A DNA stretch of 6,991 nucleotides, from assembly GCA_023460715.1 (NCBI GenBank), contig JAEWPH010000235.1, positions 1-6,991 of the forward strand, given 5' to 3'. The notes beneath the pieces were generated by a model, which had not been told where the DNA came from, ran no database searches, and saw nothing but the letters and a program-made list of their open reading frames with translations. Source of the stretch: Pseudomonadota bacterium. Lineage in GTDB: Bacteria; Pseudomonadota; Gammaproteobacteria; Burkholderiales; Burkholderiaceae_C. A program made the translations under genes and the position numbers. Below, one piece after another: positions 1-5,747 of this stretch; the stretch's first letter is position 1, and every line of letters starts with the position of its first letter.

Positions 1-186
1 CTGCACGTCCGCCGGCGGCGGCGACTGCGCCGCGCCGGGCGCCACCGTGCGGCCCCGCAGCATGCGCTCCAGCGTGGCGGCCTCGCTGTCCTCCGGCAGC
101 TGCACGGCCACGATGCCGTCCGCGCCCCAAGCGAGCGCGCAGACGCCGAGGGCCGTGGCAAACACGCAGTAGCCCGCCACCTGCAT
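1..186 (-). CDS. Probable methylated-DNA-[protein]-cysteine S-methyltransferase, N-terminal part (runs off window)
   Basis: An open frame of 62 codons starts at the ATG at 184-186 and runs without a stop to the window edge. The product begins MQVAGYCVFATALGVCALAW and continues with a GIVAVQLPE segment. This F-x-T-x-LG-x-C-x-x-AW ... GI-x-x-VQLPE pattern matches the N-terminal ribonuclease-like domain of Ogt/MGMT-type proteins, which repair O6-alkylguanine by transferring the alkyl group to their own cysteine. The active-site PCHR region would lie beyond the left edge and cannot be checked. An in-frame TAA at 214-216, inside the upstream repeat, leaves this ATG as the only ATG/GTG/TTG start before codon 3. 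There is no convincing Shine-Dalgarno site. It lies 90 nt after the SDR stop at 277. The reading frame is quite secure; the family call rests on a short segment. Confidence 0.6.
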   Translation of the reverse strand, partial: MQVAGYCVFATALGVCALAWGADGIVAVQLPEDSEAATLERMLRGRTVAPGAAQSPPPADVQ

Positions 187-199
187 TGCTATGCGATCA

Positions 200-249
200 A
201 TAGCTGCATGCGCTTACCCCACGAGCGCTTGCGGCCAAAATGGCTTGAA
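200..249. repeat. 50-bp intergenic repeat, copy 1 (inverted-repeat core)
   Basis: This stretch aligns without gaps to 4041-4090 at 33 of 50 positions. The shared blocks are ATAGC, GCGCTT, AGCGCT, GGCCA and GGCTTG. The core GCGCTT ... GAGCGC can fold as a small stem. It lies between the SDR stop at 277 and the methyltransferase ATG at 186, ending 14 nt upstream of that ATG on the minus strand, and it supplies an in-frame TAA upstream of the gene. From memory, elements of this form are dispersed in Comamonadaceae genomes; I cannot check copy number here. Confidence 0.7.
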
Positions 250-276
250 TCCGGTAGGCCATGCGCGTTGCCGCCC

Positions 277-1182
277 TCACACCGCCCGCAGCGCAGCCCG
301 CAGCTGCGCACCCAGCTCGGGCTTGTCGGCGAACGGGTCGGTCGGGTTGCGCGCCTGCAGCACATCCTCCAGCCGCGTCTGCACCGAGCCGATGGCCTTG
401 GGATGGCTATAGATGTAGAACTGGCCGGTGCCCATGGCGTCGAACACCTTGGCGGCCACTTCGGCCGCCGTCACCTTGCCGCTGGTCACCGCCTTGCCCG
501 TCATGGCCTGGCCGATGAGCTGGCTCTTGGTGGCCTGGCCGGCCGCCAGGCCCTCGGGCCGGTTGCGCTCGCTGGCGTGGATGCCCGTGGCCACGAAGAA
601 GGGGCACAGCACGCTCGCGCCCACCTGGTCGGTCACCAGCGACAGGTCCTGGTACAGCGTCTCGGTCAGGCTGACCACGGCGTGCTTGCTCACGTTGTAG
701 ACGCCCATGTTGGGGGGATTGAGCAACCCGGCCATGCTGGCCGTGTTGACGATGTGGCCGCGCCAGGACCGGTCTTGCGCTGCCGCGGCCAGCATCATGG
801 GCGTGAAGAGCCGAACGCCGTGGATCACGCCCCACAGGTTCACGCCCAGCACCCACTCCCAGTCGGCCACGGTGCTCTCCCACACCAGCCCGCCCGAGCC
901 CACGCCGGCGTTGTTGAACACGAAGTGCGGCGCACCAAAGCGCGCCTGCACCGCCGCGGCCAGCTGCTCCATCTGCTGGGCGTTCGACACGTCCACGCGC
1001 TGCGCCAGCACCTGCGCGCCGGCAGCCTGCATCTCGGCGGCCGCTGCATCGAGCGCATCCTGCTGCACGTCCACCAGCACCAGGTTCATGCCCCGCTGCG
1101 CCCCGATGCGCGCGCACTCCAGCCCAAAGCCGGAGCCTGCGCCCGTCAGCACGGCCGTCTTGCCTTCAAAGTTCTCGATCAT
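277..1182 (-). CDS. Short-chain dehydrogenase/reductase (classical SDR, NAD-type signature)
   Basis: This 301-residue Rossmann-fold oxidoreductase probably interconverts an alcohol and a carbonyl using a nicotinamide cofactor; the substrate is unknown. Visible motifs are the cofactor loop TGAGSGFG (residues 13-20), Asp38 at the end of the second strand (usually favouring NAD over NADP), NNAG (90-93), and the catalytic set Asn115, Ser149, Tyr162 and Lys166 in YNVSK. It is longer than a typical 250-residue SDR; the extra length is a C-terminal tail with FYIYSHPKA followed by a helix-rich end. I chose the ATG at 1182 because AGGAG sits 7 nt upstream (1190-1194) and the SDR fold begins immediately. 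The frame stays open to 1257, but that extension would run into the intergenic repeat. It follows the GST-like gene by 151 nt. The family is certain, the substrate is not. Confidence 0.93.
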   Translation of the reverse strand: MIENFEGKTAVLTGAGSGFGLECARIGAQRGMNLVLVDVQQDALDAAAAEMQAAGAQVLAQRVDVSNAQQMEQLAAAVQARFGAPHFVFNNAGVGSGGLVWESTVADWEWVLGVNLWGVIHGVRLFTPMMLAAAAQDRSWRGHIVNTASMAGLLNPPNMGVYNVSKHAVVSLTETLYQDLSLVTDQVGASVLCPFFVATGIHASERNRPEGLAAGQATKSQLIGQAMTGKAVTSGKVTAAEVAAKVFDAMGTGQFYIYSHPKAIGSVQTRLEDVLQARNPTDPFADKPELGAQLRAALRAV

Positions 1183-1230
1183 GCGTTGTCTCCTGCTTGT
1201 TTGAATCGGGTCACTCGGTGAAAACAGGCG

Positions 1231-1340
1231 CGGCCCAGACCAGCAGCCACCGCGCAAGGGCCGCCCCGCCGCGCTGGTGGCGTCCCCCTTCCCATCGCGC
1301 AGCGATGAGAGAAGGGTGAAGCGGCGCAGCCGCTCAGGGG
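1231..1340. repeat. Structured intergenic repeat, copy 1 (short form)
   Basis: The left part (CGGCCCA, then CCAGCAG, then a GGTGGCGT-like block and CCCTTCCC) aligns with 4568-4630, and the right end (GCGGC...GCCGCTCAGGGG) aligns with 4729-4747. It contains two hairpins. One is at 1286-1316, with outer arms CCCTTC/GAAGGG and inner arms CATCGC/GCGATG around GCA. The other is at 1320-1334, arms AGCGGC/GCCGCT around GCA. The last base of the second hairpin belongs to the GST-like gene's TGA (1334-1336), so the element overlaps the end of that gene. It fills most of the gap before the SDR gene and ends before that gene's ribosome binding site. Confidence 0.75.
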
Positions 1341-2269
1341 GATGGCTTCAGTGCATACCCGATCCGAGGAAAGTGCACATGCACCAGGCCGGCGCGCGGG
1401 TCGGTGCGCTGCAGCGTGTAGCGGGTGCGCGTGGCGGCGATCAGCGTGCCTTCGGTCGGCTCGGTGCCGAAGCTCTCGGCCGCGATGGTGACTGCGCTGC
1501 CCAGTGGAATGCCGTGCTCGTCCTGGAACACGTCGTCCGCCAAGGGCAGCGGCGTGGCGTTGGCCGCCACGGTAATGGCGTCCTGCGCCGTGAACTTGGC
1601 CATGCGGCCCTGGCCCAGCGCGGCGATGCGGTCCATCCATTCCAGTACCGCCGGGGTGGCCCGGAAGATCTCGGCCATCACCGGCACGCAGGTGCGGGTG
1701 AACCACAGCGGGTGGTACGCCGCGAAGTCGGCCACGCAAGGCTCGGCGCCGAACAGGAAGGGGTGCTCTTCCACCATGTGCGCGATGCGGCGCAGGTAGG
1801 AGCGGTAGGCCGCGGTGGCGTCGGGCGGGCGGATGCGCGGGGCGCCGCCCCCCATGGCCTTGCGGTCGGCGGAGAAGGCCTCGATCGCGCTGGCAGGCAG
1901 GTTGGAAAACAGCGCCGCCGCGCCGCGTGGTTGCAGGCTGTAGGCCATGGATGCCTGGAACAGGGCCGTGTCGGCCCACTGCGCGAACACGCGCGACACG
2001 CCCTTGAGGTGCGGCGGGTACAGGACCGGCTCGGGCTGCACATGCTCCAGCACATCGCAGATCAGGGCGGTGTCGCAGTAGATGTCGGCGCCGATCTGCA
2101 GGAACGGCGTGCGCCGGTAGCCGCCGGTGAGCGCCACCACGTCCGGCTTGGGCATGATGCTGGGCACCACCACCGAGTTCCAGGCCAGCTGCTTGAAGCC
2201 GAGCACCGAGCGGATCTTCTGCGCGAAGGGCGACGAGGGGTAATGGTGCAGGATGAGTTCAGTGGTCAT
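1334..2269 (-). CDS. Glutathione S-transferase-fold protein with long C-terminal extension
   Basis: A 311-residue protein. Residues 1-80 look like the thioredoxin-fold GST domain: a HHYPSSPFAQKIR segment places possible catalytic Ser12/Ser13 at the start of helix 1, RRTPFLQIG has the expected cis-proline at Pro55, and Asp66-Thr67 sits where the glutathione-contacting acid-Ser/Thr pair is usual. Residues of about 90-220 fit the helical GST C-terminal domain, including FLFGAEPCVADFAAYHPLW. About 80 further residues (230-311) look strand-rich and exceed the usual 200-230 length. The family includes glutathione-conjugating, isomerase and reductive enzymes, and non-enzymatic members; which applies here is open. 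The ATG at 2269 has AGGAG 6 nt upstream (2276-2280). The TGA stop lies at the edge of the structured repeat. It sits 70 nt after the GNAT gene. Confidence 0.88.
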   Translation of the reverse strand: MTTELILHHYPSSPFAQKIRSVLGFKQLAWNSVVVPSIMPKPDVVALTGGYRRTPFLQIGADIYCDTALICDVLEHVQPEPVLYPPHLKGVSRVFAQWADTALFQASMAYSLQPRGAAALFSNLPASAIEAFSADRKAMGGGAPRIRPPDATAAYRSYLRRIAHMVEEHPFLFGAEPCVADFAAYHPLWFTRTCVPVMAEIFRATPAVLEWMDRIAALGQGRMAKFTAQDAITVAANATPLPLADDVFQDEHGIPLGSAVTIAAESFGTEPTEGTLIAATRTRYTLQRTDPRAGLVHVHFPRIGYALKPSP

Positions 2270-2339
2270 CGGGAGCTCCTGGGATGGGGATCGATCGGTG
2301 TGGCGGACGCAATGGGATGGGAAGGGCCGGCCGAGGCGC

Positions 2340-2888
2340 TCAGGCTGCGGCCGCGTCCTTCATCGGCGGCGGCGGCGGGCTCCAGAGCATTTCCACATGC
2401 GGGATGTCGTCTTCCAGGTACGGCTCGGAGACGGTAACGAATCCCTGCTCGGCATAGAAACGCTGCAGATGGGCCTGCGCGCTGATGCGCACGCCGTGGC
2501 CCGGCCAGGCCTGGCGGCAGCGCTGCATGCCTTCATGGATGAGCGCACGCCCCAGCCCGGTGCCCCGCGCCTGCGCAGCGGTGGCCACGCGGCCCATGGA
2601 CGGCTCGGCGTACTTCACGCCCGGGTCCACCACGCGCAGCACGGCCAGCAGCGGGCCGTCCGGCTGGGCGCGCCCGAGCAGGTGCCATGCGTGTTTGTCG
2701 GCATCGTCCGGGTCCTGGTAGGGGCCCTGCTCCAGGATGAAGACGCGGCAGCGCAAGGCCAGCGCGTCATGCAGGGCGTGCACGCCCAGGTCGTCGAAGC
2801 GGGCCCAAGTCCAGTGCCAGGCGCGCGCAGCCGCGCCGCCGGATGCGGATTGCGGAGAAGTCGTGGGGTCGTTCGTCACGGTCGTCAT
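2340..2888 (-). CDS. GNAT acetyltransferase, ElaA family
   Basis: A 182-residue protein resembling E. coli ElaA (about 153 residues), a GNAT-fold acetyl-CoA-dependent N-acyltransferase of poorly defined substrate. The ElaA signatures are visible: LRCRVFILEQ (45-54) followed by PYQDPDDAD, GRVAT (99-103), the acetyl-CoA pyrophosphate loop QARGTGLGRA (106-115), AQAHLQRFYAEQGF and then DDIPHVEM. The first 22 or so residues are low-complexity and not part of the core. The C-terminus ends in five consecutive CCG proline codons and an Ala tail. The start is uncertain: the ATG at 2888 has no clear Shine-Dalgarno, and an in-frame GTG at 2945 would add 19 residues, with a weak AGGAC 11 nt before it. 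It lies 103 nt after the MDR gene. No functional link to its neighbours is evident. Confidence 0.88.
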   Translation of the reverse strand: MTTVTNDPTTSPQSASGGAAARAWHWTWARFDDLGVHALHDALALRCRVFILEQGPYQDPDDADKHAWHLLGRAQPDGPLLAVLRVVDPGVKYAEPSMGRVATAAQARGTGLGRALIHEGMQRCRQAWPGHGVRISAQAHLQRFYAEQGFVTVSEPYLEDDIPHVEMLWSPPPPPMKDAAAA

Positions 2889-2964
2889 GGGGTCGTTGAA
2901 GCGTGGGCCGGCCCGCCCGCCCGCGGCGGACGCAAGGCCTTTCACCGCCGGCCATTGTCCTGCC

Positions 2965-2978
2965 GCCGGGCTGCCGGC
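2965..2978 (-). terminator. Possible weak hairpin after the MDR reductase gene
   Basis: GCCGG and CCGGC arms around a 4-nt loop form a short GC-rich stem 13 nt after the reductase TGA (2992-2994) on the minus strand. There is no T-run, so this is at best a weak or Rho-assisted signal, and such stems arise by chance in DNA this GC-rich. Confidence 0.2.
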
Positions 2979-2991
2979 TGCGTTCCTGCGC

Positions 2992-4011
2992 TCAATCGAC
3001 CAGCTTGACCAGTTGCTTGCCGAAGTTCTTGCCCTTGAGCAGGCCCAGGAACGCCTCGGGTGCCGCCGCCAGGCCCTGGGCGATGGTCTCGCGCGGGCGC
3101 AGCTTGCCGGTGCCGACCAGCGTGCCCAATTCCTTCAGCGCCTCGGGCCAGATCTCCATGTGCTCGCTGACGATGAAGCCTTCGACCTTCATGCGGTTGA
3201 CCAGGATGAGGGCCGGGTTCTGCAGCGGCAGCGGCTGGCCGTCGTAGCCGGCGATCATTCCGCAGACGGCCACGCGCGCGAAGGCGTTGGCACGCAGCAG
3301 CACGGCGTCGAGGATGTAGCCGCCCACGTTCTCGAAGTAGCCGTCGATGCCGTCCGGGCAGGCTTCCTTGAGCGCCTTGGACATGGCCTTCAGGTCGCCA
3401 TGCTCGCGGTGGTCGATGCAGACGTCGAAGCCCAGCTCCTCGGTGGCGTAGCGGCACTTTTCCTTGCCGCCGGCAATGCCCACCACGCGGCATCCGCGCG
3501 CCTTGGCCAGCGCGGCGAAGGCGCTGCCCACAGCGCCCGTGGCGGCGCTGACCACCACCGTCTCGCCCGCCTTCGGCGCGATGATCTTGACCAGGCCATA
3601 CCACGCCGTCACGCCAGGCATGCCCACGGCGCCCAGGTAGTGCGACAGCGGCACGTGCGCGGTGTCCACCTTGCGCAGCATGCCCGGCGCGTTGCCGTCC
3701 ACCACGCTGTACTCCTGCCAGCCGCCCATGCCGACGACCTTGTCGCCCACGGCGTACTTGGCGTTGCGGCTCTCCACCACTTCGCCCGCCGTGCCGCCGA
3801 TCATCACCTCGCCCAGGGGCTGGCTGGCCGCGTAGCTCTTGCTCTCGTTCATGCGCCCGCGCATGTACGGGTCCAGGCTCAGGTAGTGGTGGCGCACCAG
3901 CACCTGGCCGTCGGCCAGCACCGGCGTGTCGGTGGCGACGAGCTTGAAGTTGCCCGTGGTCGCTTCAGCCTGGGGACGGTTGTCGAGCAGGATCTGCTGA
4001 TTGCGTGGCAT
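2992..4011 (-). CDS. NADP-dependent zinc-free MDR oxidoreductase (leukotriene B4 dehydrogenase/CurA-like)
   Basis: A 339-residue medium-chain reductase. Family members use NADPH to reduce the C=C bond of alpha,beta-unsaturated ketones or aldehydes in the cytoplasm. Diagnostic segments are LSLDPYMRGRM (44-54), typical of the prostaglandin-reductase/CurA branch, GMPGVTAWYGL (130-140), the nucleotide loop AATGAVG (156-162), and GGKEKCRY (181-188), whose Lys and Tyr normally contact the NADPH 2'-phosphate. Zinc-site cysteines of alcohol dehydrogenases are absent. The length is normal. I chose the ATG at 4011 because AGGAG (4021-4025) lies 9 nt upstream. An in-frame ATG at 4020 directly abuts that AGGAG and is therefore unlikely, and the frame further upstream enters the 50-bp repeat. 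It follows the thioesterase gene by 88 nt. The substrate is not known. Confidence 0.94.
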   Translation of the reverse strand: MPRNQQILLDNRPQAEATTGNFKLVATDTPVLADGQVLVRHHYLSLDPYMRGRMNESKSYAASQPLGEVMIGGTAGEVVESRNAKYAVGDKVVGMGGWQEYSVVDGNAPGMLRKVDTAHVPLSHYLGAVGMPGVTAWYGLVKIIAPKAGETVVVSAATGAVGSAFAALAKARGCRVVGIAGGKEKCRYATEELGFDVCIDHREHGDLKAMSKALKEACPDGIDGYFENVGGYILDAVLLRANAFARVAVCGMIAGYDGQPLPLQNPALILVNRMKVEGFIVSEHMEIWPEALKELGTLVGTGKLRPRETIAQGLAAAPEAFLGLLKGKNFGKQLVKLVD

Positions 4012-4040
4012 GGTGTCCATCTCCTGTAAATACGGTTTTG

Positions 4041-4090
4041 ATAGCAGCCCGCGCTTGATCTGCAAGCGCTACAGGCCATTTCGGCTTGGA
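4041..4090. repeat. 50-bp intergenic repeat, copy 2 (inverted-repeat core)
   Basis: This is the partner of 200-249, aligned without gaps over 50 positions with 33 matches. Its core is a better stem than in copy 1: GCGCTTG and CAAGCGC, 7-bp arms around a 5-nt loop. It lies between the thioesterase stop (4100-4102) and the MDR reductase, ending 15 nt before that gene's AGGAG. Read on the minus strand it finishes in GCTATC followed by an A-rich run. It could affect mRNA folding or stability between the two genes, but no function can be read from the sequence. Confidence 0.72.
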
Positions 4091-4099
4091 AGAAAGAGG

Positions 4100-4525
4100 T
4101 CAGTCGGTCGGCAGCGCACCGCTGCTGCCCTTGTGCTCCGAAGGGGCACGGGGCACGTACTTGAACGTGCCCGTCGCATGGCTGCACACGCGGCCCTCGG
4201 CGTCGTAGACGGTGCCCTCGGTGAAGGCCATGGACCTGGTGCGGTGGATCAGCCGCCCCTTGGCCACCAGCGGGCCGCGCGCCGGCTGCATGAAGCTGGT
4301 CTTCATCTCGATGGTGACCACGCCGAACTCCGGCGTGTCGCTGCGCGCCGCCGTGGCCATCACCACGTCCAGCAACGCCATGGTGGCACCGCCATGCGTG
4401 ACGGCGAACGAGTTCATGTGCTCCGGCGCCGCTTCATAGCGCATCTCGGACGCACCGTCCTTCATGTGGTGCAGCGTGAAGCCCAGGTGGTTCACGAACG
4501 GAATCTCGGCGCCAAAACTCAGCAA
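4100..4525 (-). CDS. PaaI-family hotdog-fold thioesterase (TTG start)
   Basis: A 141-residue single-hotdog protein. Family members hydrolyse acyl-CoA or aryl-CoA thioesters, often to release stalled intermediates and free CoA. The signature HGGATMALLD (44-53) carries the His-Gly-Gly and the later Asp of the PaaI family on the central helix, preceded by HMNSF with a conserved-type Asn. The core continues through IEMKTSFMQPA and ends in GTFKYVP. The last 15 or so residues look like a disordered tail. There is no ATG before codon 21. An in-frame TAG at 4538-4540 closes the frame upstream, and AGGAAG at 4531-4536 lies 5 nt before a TTG (4523-4525), so TTG is the likely start; a CTG at the next codon is the alternative. 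It lies 241 nt after the NADP-type SDR gene and 88 nt before the MDR gene. Confidence 0.9.
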   Translation of the reverse strand: MLSFGAEIPFVNHLGFTLHHMKDGASEMRYEAAPEHMNSFAVTHGGATMALLDVVMATAARSDTPEFGVVTIEMKTSFMQPARGPLVAKGRLIHRTRSMAFTEGTVYDAEGRVCSHATGTFKYVPRAPSEHKGSSGALPTD

Positions 4526-4530
4526 AGCAA

Positions 4531-4536
4531 CTTCCT
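4531..4536 (-). promoter_or_regulatory. Ribosome binding site deciding the TTG start
   Basis: AGGAAG on the minus strand lies 5 nt before TTG at 4523-4525. With the in-frame TAG just upstream (4538-4540) and no ATG or GTG in between, it supports a non-ATG start for the thioesterase. Confidence 0.6.
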
Positions 4537-4567
4537 TCTAGAGACAACAAACGATCGGACCAGGGAA

Positions 4568-4747
4568 CGGCCCATCCCAGCAGACGCCGTGGATCGGGCT
4601 CTGCCCGGCCACTGGCGGCGTGCCCTTCCCGGCGAAGCCGAGAAAGGGGCTGAAGGCCGCGGCTCCGAGCCTGCCTGCGCAGGCTGGGACGCGCCTGAAG
4701 GGCAGCCGCCTCTGGCGGCAGCATGGAGCGGCAAAGCCGCTCAGGGG
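4568..4747. repeat. Structured intergenic repeat, copy 2 (long form with extra segment)
   Basis: This is homologous to 1231-1340: CGGCCCA, CCAGCAG, a GGCGGCGTG block and CCCTTCCC occur in the same order on the left, and a hairpin followed by CAGGGG on the right. The right hairpin (4726-4742) has 7-bp arms GAGCGGC/GCCGCTC around AAA. The left hairpin (4623-4648) has CCCTT/AAGGG outer arms and an inner stem whose arms differ from copy 1 yet still pair. Between them is an additional segment of about 74 nt that copy 1 lacks, holding a perfect 12-bp palindrome GCCTGCGCAGGC (4673-4684) and a stem GCCGCC/GGCGGC (4705-4719). It occupies most of the gap between the SDR and thioesterase genes. Confidence 0.72.
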
Positions 4748-4766
4748 TTGTACCCGATACCCTACC

Positions 4767-5558
4767 CTATCCACCGACGACGACGCTCACGCCGCCATCC
4801 ACCGCCATCCACTGCCCGGTGATGTGCTTGCCCGCATCGCTGGCATACAGCAGGGCCAGGCCCTTGAGGTCTTCGTCGTCGCCCAGGCGGCGCAGCGGCG
4901 CGTGGTTGGCCATCTCCTGTTCGCCCAGCGTCTCGATGAGCACGCTCGCCATCTTGGTCTTGAAGAAGCCCGGGCAGATGGCATTGACGGTGATGCCGTG
5001 CACGCCCCACTCCGCAGCCAGCGCACGCGTGAAGTTGATCACGGCGCCCTTGGAGGTGTTGTAGGCGATGGTCTTCATGGCGATGGGGTTGCCGCCCAGG
5101 CCGGCGACGGAGGCCACGTTGATGATGCGTCCGGTCTTGCGGGCGATCATGCTGCGCTTGGCAATGGCCTGCGACAGCAGGAAGTAGCCGCGCACGTTGA
5201 GGTTCATCACCTTGTCCCATGCGGCAGCGGGGTGGTCTTCGGCCGGAGCGCCCCAGCTGGCGCCCGCGTTGTTGACGAGGATGTCCACGTCGCCCATGCG
5301 CTCGAGCGTCTCGGTGGCGAGGCGGTCGATGTCTTCTTCGCGGGCGCAGTCGGCGGCGATCCAGCGCGCGTCGATGCCGGCGGCCTGCAGCTCGGCGGCG
5401 GACTCTTCCAGATCGGCGGCCTTGCGCGACGTGAGCATGATGCGGGCGCCGGCCTCGCCCAGCGCGTGCGCGAGCTGCAGCCCGAGACCGCGTGAGCCGC
5501 CGGTGACGAGGGCCGTCTTGCCGGTGAGATCGAAGAGTTGCTGGACCTTGCGTGCCAT
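4767..5558 (-). CDS. Short-chain dehydrogenase/reductase (classical SDR, NADP-type signature)
   Basis: A 263-residue Rossmann-fold oxidoreductase resembling 3-oxoacyl-reductase or gluconate-5-dehydrogenase-type SDRs. Motifs are TGGSRGLG (19-26), Ser44-Arg45 after the second strand (a basic residue here usually favours NADPH), NNAG (96-99), Asn121, Ser150 in NVASVAG, Tyr166 and Lys170 in YNTSK, then the PG motif (196-197). The Ser-to-Tyr distance is 16 residues, 3 more than in the other SDR here. The C-terminal ITGQWMAVDGG is the usual SDR ending near the cofactor and subunit interface. The ATG at 5558 has AGGAG (5568-5572) 9 nt upstream. It follows the nitroreductase by 189 nt, a gap that contains an inverted repeat and AT-richer DNA, so it may have its own promoter. 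Given its neighbours, a hydroxyacyl or oxoacyl substrate is plausible but unproven. Confidence 0.94.
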   Translation of the reverse strand: MARKVQQLFDLTGKTALVTGGSRGLGLQLAHALGEAGARIMLTSRKAADLEESAAELQAAGIDARWIAADCAREEDIDRLATETLERMGDVDILVNNAGASWGAPAEDHPAAAWDKVMNLNVRGYFLLSQAIAKRSMIARKTGRIINVASVAGLGGNPIAMKTIAYNTSKGAVINFTRALAAEWGVHGITVNAICPGFFKTKMASVLIETLGEQEMANHAPLRRLGDDEDLKGLALLYASDAGKHITGQWMAVDGGVSVVVGG

Positions 5559-5607
5559 GGGTGTCGTCTCCTGCCTTGTATCTGCGTCAATCAGTGTGAA
5601 AAATCAG

Positions 5608-5620
5608 CACAACGATTGTG
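5608..5620. promoter_or_regulatory. Candidate operator: CACAA-N3-TTGTG inverted repeat upstream of the SDR gene
   Basis: A perfect 5-bp inverted repeat with a 3-nt centre lies 50-62 nt upstream of the ATG at 5558, in the most AT-rich stretch of this intergenic gap. The position would suit a transcription-factor site near a promoter. No convincing -35/-10 pair is visible, and the repeat is short enough to be chance. Confidence 0.25.
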
Positions 5621-5747
5621 GAGGGACGCCGCCAGGGCGCGTGTCGCCTGCGTGATCCGGCGGGCCTGGCGAGGGCGCCCCGCGGCACGGGCAGACCGGC
5701 GGACCGCAGAACTCCGTGCCTGGAGATCCGCATTCAGAGGGCTGCCG

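Noticed and set aside
208..1221. Plus-strand open frame of 337 codons, and similar long plus-strand frames at 1277-2437, 2737-4029, 4620-5495 and 5538-6713
   Set aside because: All are antisense to well-supported minus-strand genes. Their products are rich in Arg, His, Ala and Gln with no recognisable domain, and they run across intergenic repeats. Long antisense frames are expected in DNA this GC-rich.
1183..1257. N-terminal extension of 25 residues on the SDR at 277-1182
   Set aside because: It reads through the ribosome binding site and into the structured repeat. The internal ATG has a well-spaced AGGAG, and the SDR fold starts right after it.
2270..2339. Possible third copy of the structured repeat between the GNAT and GST-like genes
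   Set aside because: Only a GGGAAGGGCCGGCC-like word and a CGCTCAGG end resemble it. The block order and hairpins are missing.
2364..2378. Five tandem CGG units
   Set aside because: They encode the Pro5 run at the C-terminus of the GNAT protein. Too short to call a repeat locus.
5621..5747. Terminator after the nitroreductase gene
   Set aside because: Several GC-rich short stems are possible, but none stands out and there is no T-run.
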